NCBI GenBank assembly: GCA_048158365.1
Contig: JBLLNL010000007.1
DNA length: 64,000 nt
Source of the DNA: Azoarcus_F sp048158365
Lineage (GTDB): Bacteria > Pseudomonadota > Gammaproteobacteria > Burkholderiales > Rhodocyclaceae
Direction: 5' to 3' (one strand)
Below are positions 57,074-63,816 of this stretch, one piece after another. The notes below the pieces were generated by a model. The model worked only from the letters and a program-made list of their open reading frames with translations. It made no database searches and was not told the origin of the DNA. Within the stretch, counting starts at the first letter, position 1. Each line of letters begins with the position of its first letter. Made by a program: the position numbers and the translations under genes.

Positions 57074-57969
57074 CCCTCCCAGGCGCGTCGTCCGCTCCGG
57101 CCTCGATGCTCAGGGTGCTGATCCCCTATTTCGGAAATTGGCCGCCGTGGATGGCGTTCTTTTTGCGCAGTTGTGCGGAGAACCCGGGTATTTCCTGGTT
57201 TTTGTTCAGCGATTGCGGCGTACCCGAGCGATGCCCGCCCAATGTGCAGGTGGTCGAGATCGGTTTCGACGATTACTGCAAATTGGTGTCGTCGCGACTC
57301 GATATCGAATTCACGCCCGAATCGTCCCGCAAGCTGTGCGACATCAAGCCCGCGCTCGCTGCCATACATCCTGAGTATCTCGAGCAGTCCCCCTTCTGGG
57401 CTTTCGGTGACATCGACGTGCTTTACGGCGATCTGGAGGCCTATCTCCGCCTGCGGAGTTTCGAGAAACACGACGTCACCAGTCTGCATCTGCGCAGGAT
57501 TTCCGGTCATCTGACCGTGTTGCGGAACGACGTCGACATGAACGCGGCTTTCAGGCGCGTACCGAACTGGCAGGCGTCGCTCAGCGCGCCTCGTCACACT
57601 GCATTCGATGAGAAAGCATTCACGCGCGTGTTTCTGCGGCACAAGAATTCGCCGCGCTGGGTACATTGGTTGGCCCGAAAACATGATCCCTGGCTCAGTC
57701 GGGCGGATTTCCAGGAAGCGTACACGACGCCCTGCGCCAAGATTCCGTGGATCGATGGCAGTCTCGATTTTCCGACGTCCTGGTTGTGGCGGCGGGGCCG
57801 GCTGTCGAACGACAAGGATGGGAGTCGCTGTTTCCCGTACATTCATTTCATGCACTGGAAGAAGAAGTGGCAGCCAGCCGATGTTCGGGGAGTGGAGCAT
57901 GCCTGGGACCCATCACTGACGGTCGAGATCCGTGAGTCGGGCATCGTTGCACTGCCCTCGGGCGACTGA
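57070..57969 (+). CDS. DUF6625-type GT-A glycosyltransferase-like protein
   Basis: Protein of 299 residues. LRVLIPYFGNWPPWMAFFLRSCAENPGISWFLFSD is followed by KLCDIKPALAAIHPEYLEQSPFWAFGDIDVLYGDL, where GDIDVLYGD is a DxD-type metal/nucleotide-sugar site; a conserved C-terminal FPYIHFMHWKKKW follows. Resembles the DUF6625 group near sugar transferases. Coupled to the GT4 gene. The donor sugar is unknown. Confidence 0.8.
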   Translation: MTLPGASSAPASMLRVLIPYFGNWPPWMAFFLRSCAENPGISWFLFSDCGVPERCPPNVQVVEIGFDDYCKLVSSRLDIEFTPESSRKLCDIKPALAAIHPEYLEQSPFWAFGDIDVLYGDLEAYLRLRSFEKHDVTSLHLRRISGHLTVLRNDVDMNAAFRRVPNWQASLSAPRHTAFDEKAFTRVFLRHKNSPRWVHWLARKHDPWLSRADFQEAYTTPCAKIPWIDGSLDFPTSWLWRRGRLSNDKDGSRCFPYIHFMHWKKKWQPADVRGVEHAWDPSLTVEIRESGIVALPSGD

Positions 57970-58066
57970 ACTGCCTGGCACGGTCGAGACACCTGGGTGC
58001 AGACCGAAGTTGGCGGCAAGGAAAGATGACGGTTGGCGTATGCCGATCTGATACTGGGATGACAGC

Positions 58067-59047
58067 ATGAAGATACTGGTGCTTGCCGAAGACGGCAGCA
58101 TGCGCAATGCGACCACCTGGGACGCGCTGCGCGACGCACACGAGTGTGAAATCCGCTTCTTCGGAAAAGGCGGACTCGCTCCGGCGCTCGAGTCCGTTTC
58201 CGCGCAGGCGTTTGACCGCGTGGTGTTGTGCGGTGGTTTCAGGCGGTCAGGACCGCAAGTGCTTGCGCTGCGAAAGCTGCCGGAGGTCGTGATCTACGAC
58301 CTCGATCTGCAGCAGGATTACATGCCGGACAGCAAGTACTTCGGGCTCTTTCCGCCGCTTTTCAAGACACTGGGCCGGGTGAGTCTGATCGTCACGAGTA
58401 TGGCTGCCGAGGAGCATTACGCGCGAAAGGGGTTCGTGGTCTCGTACGTGCCCAAAGCCTACGATCACCGGCTCATTAGCTGTACGCACACCCCGCGGGA
58501 CATCGAGTTCGGCTTCATCGGCCGCACCGGCAACGTCCTTTACCGGGAGCGGCGCAGGCTGCTCGCGGAGGTGTCTCGTTGCCTGCCCGTTGAACAACTT
58601 CGTACCGTCGACCTGTCCGAAGAGAACGACGAGTATGCGCGAACCCTGAACCGTATCCGGTTCTTCATAAGCGTCGATGCCGGTTTTCGCGAGTATCACA
58701 TCAAGAACTTCGAAGCCCTCGCGGCCGGCTGCGTGCTGTGCGCATTGACGACCAGCCAGGCCGAGAACGCGTTTCTCGGCTTCGAGGACATGCGCAATGT
58801 CGTGCTGTACGCCACCGCAGACGAGCTGGTCGACAAGATCGCTACGGTACGCAACACGCCTGGACTGGCCGAATCGATTGCGTCAGCGGGACGCGAGCTC
58901 GCCGAGAGCGCGCATCAATGGCGCCATCGCCGCGATCTGCTCGAGCAGGCATTGTCCAGGGCGCCTGCCGAGCCGCCGCCGATGAGCATGCAGGAGCGCT
59001 TGCTCTACCTTAAGGCTCGCTGTTATTGGGCGCTGAGCCAGAAATAG
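58067..59047 (+). CDS. CgeB-like glycosyltransferase
   Basis: Protein of 326 residues with GT-B character. N-terminal MKILVLAEDGSMRNATTWDALRDAHE; the middle DIEFGFIGRTGNVLYRERRRLLAEV; C-terminal RFFISVDAGFREYHIKNFEALAAGCVLCALTTSQAENAF resembles the CgeB/DUF3880 donor-binding end. It ends 11 bases before the convergent O-antigen ligase stop. Last plus-strand gene of the glycan set. Confidence 0.78.
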   Translation: MKILVLAEDGSMRNATTWDALRDAHECEIRFFGKGGLAPALESVSAQAFDRVVLCGGFRRSGPQVLALRKLPEVVIYDLDLQQDYMPDSKYFGLFPPLFKTLGRVSLIVTSMAAEEHYARKGFVVSYVPKAYDHRLISCTHTPRDIEFGFIGRTGNVLYRERRRLLAEVSRCLPVEQLRTVDLSEENDEYARTLNRIRFFISVDAGFREYHIKNFEALAAGCVLCALTTSQAENAFLGFEDMRNVVLYATADELVDKIATVRNTPGLAESIASAGRELAESAHQWRHRRDLLEQALSRAPAEPPPMSMQERLLYLKARCYWALSQK

Positions 59048-59058
59048 AACGCGGCGCT

Positions 59059-60399
59059 TCAGGCAGTCGCCGGCCCTTGTGTCGCAGGGTCCGAGGCCTG
59101 AACGCCTTTGACGTAGAAGGCGTACAGGAAGCCTCCGACGACCGAGTTCAGGAAAAATCCAGAGTCGTAAACCACATAAGACTCGAACCCGTTGACGATC
59201 ACCCAGAAAACGAAGAACGCCCAGGCGAAGGCGAATACGTCTCCTGGCATCCAGCCCTTTCGCCAGGCGGTGACCGCGCGCCAGCCGATCAGGGCAACGA
59301 TCGCCGCAATGGCCAGAAAACCGACCCAGCCGATCGCGACCAGTGCCTCGATGTAGCTGTTGTGGAGATGCCCGAAATTCTTCTTGAACGCGTCGCTGAA
59401 GTGCGGAGACTGTTCGATCAGGCCCTTGGCCGTTTGTGCTCCCCAGCCCATCAATGGCCGTTCGGCTATCCACTCCCGCGCTGCGGCCCATGAAGCGACC
59501 CGGACCTGTGCGCTGGATAGCGCATCGCCCTCCTCGAAGCGTGCTGCGCTTGCGAGCCTGTGGACGGATACGTCTTCGCCAGTCATGCGATCGGCTATCC
59601 GGCTGGGCGCATCGGTGAGCACAAAGGCGAGTGTCAGCAAGCCAGCGGTGACCACCATGATTTTCGCGGTCATTGCACGTCTGCGGGCGAAGTCGACGGG
59701 CGCCTTTCCTTGCGCAAACAGCAGTGCCATCGTGAGCAGCACGGGAACGGCCAGTGCCAACCCGATCCATACTGCCCGCGATTGGGTCACCAGCACCCCC
59801 CATGCCATGAGCGCTGCCAACCCGGCCATGCCCGTTGCCACGAGGAGACGCAGCTTGCGAGGCGAGTTGATGACCGCTCGTGGCGTCAGGGCAAGCGTGA
59901 CCAGAAAGCCTGTTCCAAAAATGATCCCAGCGTGCTGGGCGTTGTCGATCCCGAAGTCGACGCGTCGTCCCGCCCAGCCCAAGAGCCAGTGTTCGCCTGG
60001 CGCGATCACCGCCAGATACGCCAAAAAGCCGAACAGGGCGCTGACCAGCAGCGCGTAAGGGTTCGGTTTCTTCAGGCCCCCGACGCCATGGGCCAGCAGC
60101 AGGAAGAAGCATGCCGACGGAACATACTGGCGAGCCTTGGAGCCGCCGAACAACTCCTCCGGCACCGAGTTCAGATGCCAGAGGTATCCCAGAAGAATGA
60201 GCAGGAAGAATCCGCCGCAAAGCAGATGCATCCTGTCTGTTCGGATCCAGGTCGTCCGAAATACGATGCCAGCCACGAACAGAAGAATCAGAACCCGCGC
60301 GACGACATCTCCCAGATCCCTGGACAGGAACCAGATCGCAGGAAAAAGCACCGTCAGCGTGCAGTAGAGGCGCCGGTGGATGTCGTCCAGGAGGGGCAT
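59059..60399 (-). CDS. O-antigen ligase family protein (WaaL-like)
   Basis: Membrane protein of 446 residues with about 11 hydrophobic segments. Between two of them is the large periplasmic loop with VRVASWAAAREWIAERPLMGWGAQTAKG and FGHLHNSYIEALVAIGWVG, whose His-containing motif is typical of WaaL ligases and Wzy polymerases. It joins O-antigen to lipid A-core, or polymerises it. A TTG four codons upstream (60411) would overlap the preceding gene; ATG at 60399 is used. Confidence 0.88.
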   Translation of the reverse strand: MPLLDDIHRRLYCTLTVLFPAIWFLSRDLGDVVARVLILLFVAGIVFRTTWIRTDRMHLLCGGFFLLILLGYLWHLNSVPEELFGGSKARQYVPSACFFLLLAHGVGGLKKPNPYALLVSALFGFLAYLAVIAPGEHWLLGWAGRRVDFGIDNAQHAGIIFGTGFLVTLALTPRAVINSPRKLRLLVATGMAGLAALMAWGVLVTQSRAVWIGLALAVPVLLTMALLFAQGKAPVDFARRRAMTAKIMVVTAGLLTLAFVLTDAPSRIADRMTGEDVSVHRLASAARFEEGDALSSAQVRVASWAAAREWIAERPLMGWGAQTAKGLIEQSPHFSDAFKKNFGHLHNSYIEALVAIGWVGFLAIAAIVALIGWRAVTAWRKGWMPGDVFAFAWAFFVFWVIVNGFESYVVYDSGFFLNSVVGGFLYAFYVKGVQASDPATQGPATA

Positions 60400-60407
60400 G
60401 ACTGAAC

Positions 60408-61247
60408 TCAAGGTAGCCCGTACTCCCGGAACATCGCCTGGATCTGGTCATCGTTTGCGTGCTTGTTCACCTTCCACAGCGAGGTCGTCTGGCTGCCTCG
60501 CCACGGGCGCGGCGTCTGGCGAGTGCCTGAATGGCGCTCGATGCCGCCGTTCATTCTCACCATCCAGTAAAGCCAGACATCGTCAGCCGTCGGGCACAAC
60601 CGCATGAAACGATCCGCCTGCGTCACGTTTGGGTGAAAGCATCCGACGGGATAAAGGACCCCGCCGATCCCGGTTGCGAAGTTGAGCGGATGCGCCGAAG
60701 CGTCGTTTAAGCTCAACTGCCATTCCCGGTAGGGCGCGATGATGCCATCTACTGTCGAAATCCGATGCACCCTGTGTGCAACCACGTCCCCAGGGTGTTC
60801 CTGGGCAGCAGACGTCAGTTCCTCGAGCCACGTGGGCCAGTAGTACACGTCGTCGTCCGCAGTCACGATGTCGGCGTCGGGGAACGTCTCGAGGCTCGGA
60901 ATGATCTTCTTGTACGATCGTAAATCGCTGCATTGGCGTATCTCCAGCCCGAACTGCTGCAATCGAAGCACGCTTTGCGGCAGCACTCCGATGTCGTCCG
61001 ACGCGATCCACAGGATCGTGTGGTCGGGCGAAACAGTCTGGCGCAACAGACTCTTCAACGTAAGGTGCAAGGACGAAAAGCGCGCCGGATAAGAAGTCAG
61101 TGAAACAACGAGCGTGCGCGCCCCGCCGTGAGGTCGTGCCTGCTGGCCGGATCGCCACGTCTGCAGCAGGCGCACGCGGTTCCATACCGGCGCCCAGCGA
61201 TCGATGAACTTTTCGCGACGACGTCGCAGGTAGCTGTAACGCGCCAT
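60408..61247 (-). CDS. Glycosyltransferase, GT-A type
   Basis: Protein of 279 residues. LVVSLTSYPARFSSLHLTLKSLLRQTVSPDHTILWIASDD is the nucleotide-sugar half of GT-A enzymes; DADIVTADDDVYYWPTWLEEL holds a DDD metal site, and LCPTADDVWLYWMVRMNGG is a second acidic motif. The start at ATG 61247 is preferred; a frame open further upstream lacks homology. Immediately precedes the O-antigen ligase. Confidence 0.82.
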   Translation of the reverse strand: MARYSYLRRRREKFIDRWAPVWNRVRLLQTWRSGQQARPHGGARTLVVSLTSYPARFSSLHLTLKSLLRQTVSPDHTILWIASDDIGVLPQSVLRLQQFGLEIRQCSDLRSYKKIIPSLETFPDADIVTADDDVYYWPTWLEELTSAAQEHPGDVVAHRVHRISTVDGIIAPYREWQLSLNDASAHPLNFATGIGGVLYPVGCFHPNVTQADRFMRLCPTADDVWLYWMVRMNGGIERHSGTRQTPRPWRGSQTTSLWKVNKHANDDQIQAMFREYGLP

Positions 61248-61260
61248 TCTGACCTCTGGA

Positions 61261-61434
61261 TCAAGACCGAGCTGGAGGCAGCTTATTGACCGCGAGTTCC
61301 TGAAGCCGAACGGCCTGTTCGATGCATTCGGCCAGGGCCTGGGCTCTGCGAGCGGTTGAGATCCATTGGTCGAAGCGAGGCCCACGCAGGCACCGACCGC
61401 CGCACTCGGCACATACTCTGGATTCGGTTCTCAT
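61261..61434 (-). CDS. Small ORF with CxxC N-terminus, downstream of the vap remnant
   Basis: 57 codons, starting MRTESRVCAECGGRCLRG and ending in a helical, hydrophobic-charged segment (ARRAQALAECIEQAVRLQELAVNKL). Its first 12 codons recur at 62219 downward (MRTESSVCAECGD), where the frame is quickly lost into the ccdA region. I recognise no family. It may be a real small gene, since one copy is intact and the other is broken. Confidence 0.4.
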   Translation of the reverse strand: MRTESRVCAECGGRCLRGPRFDQWISTARRAQALAECIEQAVRLQELAVNKLPPARS

Positions 61435-61530
61435 TGATTAGTCGAGAAAATGGTGTTGGCGAAGGCTGGAAGTGCTTTTCGCCAAGCCGACGTAATCGCG
61501 GTCGTTGTGCAGCACTATATTTGTTCGCAT
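61391..61530. repeat. Direct repeat of the vapBC 3'/5' ends, left copy
   Basis: 61391-61515 matches 62168-62312 (end of the intact vapC and downstream flank) with few changes and an 8-base gap. 61510-61535 matches 62824-62846 (start of vapB). The same segments are contiguous here but 500 bp apart in the intact operon. Confidence 0.8.
61438..61530 (-). pseudogene. vapB'-'vapC in-frame deletion fusion (30 codons)
   Basis: The ATG-initiated frame reads the first seven VapB residues (MRTNIVL) followed directly by the last 23 VapC residues (HNDRDYVGL...RQHHFLD, stop), in frame. It is a remnant of a second copy of the operon at 62223-62842, with about 500 bp deleted at a CAGCA microhomology. The product lacks both the RHH domain and the PIN catalytic residues except the last Asp region, so it cannot be a toxin or antitoxin. 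Expression is unknown; the usual ribosome site and operator are lost upstream. Confidence 0.75.
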
Positions 61531-61569
61531 TTTAATGCCATACAAGCGGTGCTCCTCCCACATCCGCCA

Positions 61570-61860
61570 CTAAACACCTGACATCAGAATATCGACCGCA
61601 CGATTGATGCTGTCACCCTGACCGGACACACTCCCGACGCAACGCACATTGGCTCGTCTCACCGCCGAGATGAGTCGGGTGGCAAGAATCAACCGCTTGC
61701 CGTCATGAAAGATTTCGGGGTTCAAGCCCTTGACGGCGGGATAGTCGGGCAGCAACGGAATGACGACCACAGCAGGATCGGGCGGCAAAAGCTCGCTTTC
61801 GACCACAACCATCACCACGCCCTTGTATTCCGCCACGCTGTAGCGGTTCAGGCGTTCCAC
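61570..61860 (-). CDS. ccdB: CcdB-type toxin
   Basis: Protein of 96 residues starting with GTG inside the end of the antitoxin gene (13-base overlap). VERLNRYSVAEYKGVVMVVVESELLPPDPAVVVIPLLPDYPAVKGLNPEIFHDGKRLILATRLISAVRRANV and the end INRAVDILMSGV follow the CcdB gyrase-poison fold, which finishes similarly. Gyrase inhibition is inferred from family. Upstream start codons in the same frame belong to antitoxin sequence. Confidence 0.85.
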   Translation of the reverse strand: MERLNRYSVAEYKGVVMVVVESELLPPDPAVVVIPLLPDYPAVKGLNPEIFHDGKRLILATRLISAVRRANVRCVGSVSGQGDSINRAVDILMSGV

Positions 61861-62102
61861 GAAGTGGCCCCTGGAGCACACATGATCTCGGCCAGCGGGT
61901 GCCCATTGCGCTCGTGCCACGCAGCTTGTGCAGCAAAGTTGTCTGCATTGTCATGCAGCCACTGCTTGCGACGGGCTTCGGCCACCGCCCTCTTGAGCGC
62001 AGCTTCGGCCACGGCCGACACATTAATCTCCAGTGCCTTGGCGGCGTCAAGCACCTCGGCGTCCAGCGTCAGGGATGTCTTGCGTTTGATGGCAGCTACC
62101 AT
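61848..62102 (-). CDS. ccdA: CcdA-type antitoxin
   Basis: Protein of 84 residues. The RHH-type N-terminus AIKRKTSLTLDAEVLDAAKALEINVSAVAEAALKRAVAEARRKQWLHDNADNFAAQAAWHERNGHPLAE is a classical CcdA pattern, with the NADNFAAQAAWHERNG-like C-terminal toxin-binding tail. The ATG at 62102 is preferred; an upstream frame from 62219 is the broken small ORF. Sits directly before ccdB. Confidence 0.87.
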   Translation of the reverse strand: MVAAIKRKTSLTLDAEVLDAAKALEINVSAVAEAALKRAVAEARRKQWLHDNADNFAAQAAWHERNGHPLAEIMCAPGATSWNA

Positions 62103-62117
62103 AGCCAGGCCCTCATT

Positions 62118-62143
62118 CAATATACCGCAACAATATACCGCAA
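62118..62143 (-). promoter_or_regulatory. Two tandem 13 bp repeats in the ccdAB promoter region
   Basis: TTGCGGTATATTG occurs twice without a gap on the minus strand, each with a TATATT -10-like core, 16 to 41 bases before the ccdA start. They may be binding sites for CcdA/CcdB, or overlapping promoters. Confidence 0.55.
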
Positions 62144-62222
62144 AATTGCGAACCAATGCGATGCTGTCACCGACCGGCACATCCCCGCACTCGGCACATA
62201 CGCTGGATTCGGTTCTCATTGA

Positions 62223-62636
62223 TTAATCAAGGAAATGGTGTTGGCGAAGGTTGGAAGTGCATTTCCCCAAGCCGACGTAATCGCGGTCGTTGTGCAGCAA
62301 GACCAGGTTATGCTCGATTGCACACTGTGCAATAAGACAGTCCAGCGTCGAACGTACCGTAAAGCCTTTCTGACGGCAGGTCAGCAACAGTTGGGCGGCT
62401 GACTCGTGGGCTTGACGGGCATCGACAAAGTCGTAAAAGCGTTGTGTGGAAAAGTAACGTTGCAAGCGCTCGAAAGAAGGAACGTCGCGGGCCCCTTGCA
62501 GAATTTCCATGTAAACGGCGTTGCATAAACCCGTTGCCAAGGGGTTGTCCAACAGAGAATCGAGGAACGCTACGTGTCGCCCGGATTGCCCTCTCAGATA
62601 GTCTATCCAGACGGATGTATCGACCAAATACATCAA
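62223..62636 (-). CDS. vapC: VapC-type PIN toxin, second module
   Basis: Protein of 137 residues. PIN acidic residues in YLVDTSVWIDYLRG, VYMEILQG, STLDCLIAQCAIEHN and LLHNDRDYVGLGK. Overlaps its antitoxin stop by four bases. The last 23 codons recur in the deletion fusion at 61438-61530. Acts as an RNase unless bound by VapB (family knowledge). Confidence 0.92.
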   Translation of the reverse strand: MMYLVDTSVWIDYLRGQSGRHVAFLDSLLDNPLATGLCNAVYMEILQGARDVPSFERLQRYFSTQRFYDFVDARQAHESAAQLLLTCRQKGFTVRSTLDCLIAQCAIEHNLVLLHNDRDYVGLGKCTSNLRQHHFLD

Positions 62637-62842
62637 CGGACTGCGCCATTACTGCGCGCGTGCGTGTAATCATAGCTTGGGTCGATCAACCCCGCCCCTC
62701 GCAAATCTCGCACATTCAACCGCTTGCGAAATGCAACGAACTCCCGTAGAGCCTCATCGACCAACTCTCGTTTAGTCCGGATTCCGGCAAGTGCCATCGC
62801 CTCGTCGACGAGATCGTCATCCAGCACTATGTTTGTTCGCAT
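62633..62842 (-). CDS. vapB: VapB-type antitoxin, second module
   Basis: Protein of 69 residues, MRTNIVLDDDLVDEAMALAGIRTKRELVDEALREFVAFRKRLNVRDLRGAGLIDPSYDY: an RHH (VapB/DUF2191) domain then the toxin-binding tail. The ATG at 62842 follows GGAGGTG; longer frames upstream are not supported. Its first seven codons are duplicated at 61510-61530. Confidence 0.9.
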   Translation of the reverse strand: MRTNIVLDDDLVDEAMALAGIRTKRELVDEALREFVAFRKRLNVRDLRGAGLIDPSYDYTHARSNGAVR

Positions 62843-62845
62843 CCT

Positions 62846-62867
62846 AATACACCTCCGTATGTGTATT
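62846..62867 (-). promoter_or_regulatory. Operator-like palindrome over the vapB ribosome site
   Basis: AATACAC (62846-62852) and GTGTATT (62861-62867) form an inverted repeat that overlaps the GGAGGTG ribosome site just before the vapB ATG. Binding of VapBC here could repress initiation or transcription. Confidence 0.5.
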
Positions 62868-62912
62868 ATTACGCTCACCCTTGTGCTCTGCAAGCACGAC
62901 GCTCAGTCATTC

Positions 62913-63026
62913 TCAGTGCCGCGCCGGCTCATACTCCGGCACCCAGCGCTTCAGCCCCATCCGCACGTCCTCACCCCTAACCGGCCCCGGCTGAGAAATC
63001 GGGGCGGTTTGAAACCCCGGTTTGAC
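62913..63026 (-). pseudogene. Remnant of a gene 3' end, copy A
   Basis: The frame after the third vapC stop reads to GEDVRMGLKRWVPEYEPARH then TGA. The last 24 nucleotides are identical to those of the remnant at 63724. The wording resembles the C-terminus of CapD/WbpM-type polysaccharide proteins (VPEY), but that is a weak guess. Confidence 0.4.
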
Positions 63027-63428
63027 TCAAATCGCCCAGTTCGCCAGCTGCAGCGCTTCCACACGCTCGAATTCACGCAGATTGTTCGACACCAGAGTCA
63101 GGCCCTCGCTGCGTGCGTGAGCTGCGATGTGAAGGTCATTGACGCCGATCGTCTGGCCCCGTGATTCGAGATGGGCTCGGATGTTTCCATAGTGCATCGC
63201 GGCCCTTGGCCCGTAGGCCAGCACTTCAAGGCGGCTGCAGAAATCCTCGACTGTGGCCAGCGAGCGCATCGGCGCATTGCTCTTTTCTGCACCGTGCATC
63301 AGCTCGGCAAGGGTGATCGACGAGATCGCCATGTGGCCGGCGTTCTCGTTGAACAAGGCCAGTGCCGATAGCGGCCGGCGCTTGATCACGTAGATCACAA
63401 TGTTCGTGTCGAGCAGGTAACGCAGCAT
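63027..63428 (-). CDS. vapC: VapC-type PIN toxin, third module
   Basis: Protein of 133 residues with PIN residues in YLLDTNIVIYVIKRR, AISSITLAELMHGAEKS, GVNDLHIAAHA and LVSNNLREFERV. The ATG at 63428 shares a base with the antitoxin stop (TGATG). Longer frames upstream run into the antitoxin. Typical VapC of the type II TA system. Confidence 0.92.
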   Translation of the reverse strand: MLRYLLDTNIVIYVIKRRPLSALALFNENAGHMAISSITLAELMHGAEKSNAPMRSLATVEDFCSRLEVLAYGPRAAMHYGNIRAHLESRGQTIGVNDLHIAAHARSEGLTLVSNNLREFERVEALQLANWAI

Positions 63429-63661
63429 CAAAGCGCCTCGCGTTCCTGCTGCTCCTGGCTGGCGCGGCTTTCCATGAAGTCGTCCGCAACTTGCGGGCCA
63501 TCGATGAAGAAGGAGTCCCAAGTGTGGCCGAGCGGCGCGATGATCCGCTCCACCCCGTGCGCGCGGATATCCACCCGCTTCACGTCTGGGGGCAGGCGCA
63601 CATCTGCGGGCAGGCGCACGGCCTGACTGCGGTTGTTCGTAAAGACGGTGCTCGTGGTCAT
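63428..63661 (-). CDS. vapB: AbrB-fold VapB-type antitoxin, third module
   Basis: Protein of 77 residues. MTTSTVFTNNRSQAVRLPADVRLPPDVKRVDIRAHGVERIIAPL is a SpoVT/AbrB swapped-hairpin antitoxin (TNNRSQAVRLP), different in fold from the RHH antitoxins nearby. The C-terminal half holds the toxin-binding region. AGGAGGCAC precedes the ATG. Confidence 0.9.
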   Translation of the reverse strand: MTTSTVFTNNRSQAVRLPADVRLPPDVKRVDIRAHGVERIIAPLGHTWDSFFIDGPQVADDFMESRASQEQQEREAL

Positions 63662-63681
63662 GAGTGCCTCCTAAATTGCGT

Positions 63682-63704
63682 GGGATACGGCGCTAGTATA
63701 TCCC
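63682..63704 (-). promoter_or_regulatory. Operator-like inverted repeat of the third vapBC module
   Basis: GGGATA (63682-63687) and TATCCC (63699-63704) form a 6 bp inverted repeat about 20 bases upstream of the antitoxin ATG, near the expected promoter. Confidence 0.35.
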
Positions 63705-63723
63705 GCTGCTGGGAGAAATAACG

Positions 63724-63810
63724 TCAGTGCCGCGCCGGCTCATACTCTGCAACCAGCAGCCTAAGCTGGTTCCGCACCTCGTCGTCCGATCTCCGCCCTC
63801 GATTTCCGCG
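63724..63810 (-). pseudogene. Remnant of a gene 3' end, copy B
   Basis: The minus-strand frame reads SDDEVRNQLRLLVAEYEPARH and stops; the last 24 nucleotides match copy A at 62913. An upstream stop limits it to 28 codons, so only the end of a gene is left. It lies between the third vapBC and the partial YoeB gene. Confidence 0.4.
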
Positions 63811-63816
63811 TCAGAT

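Noticed and set aside
61391..62850. CRISPR-like repeated sequence
   Set aside because: The repeats are two unequal copies of gene ends, not regular spacers; no array was found anywhere in the window.
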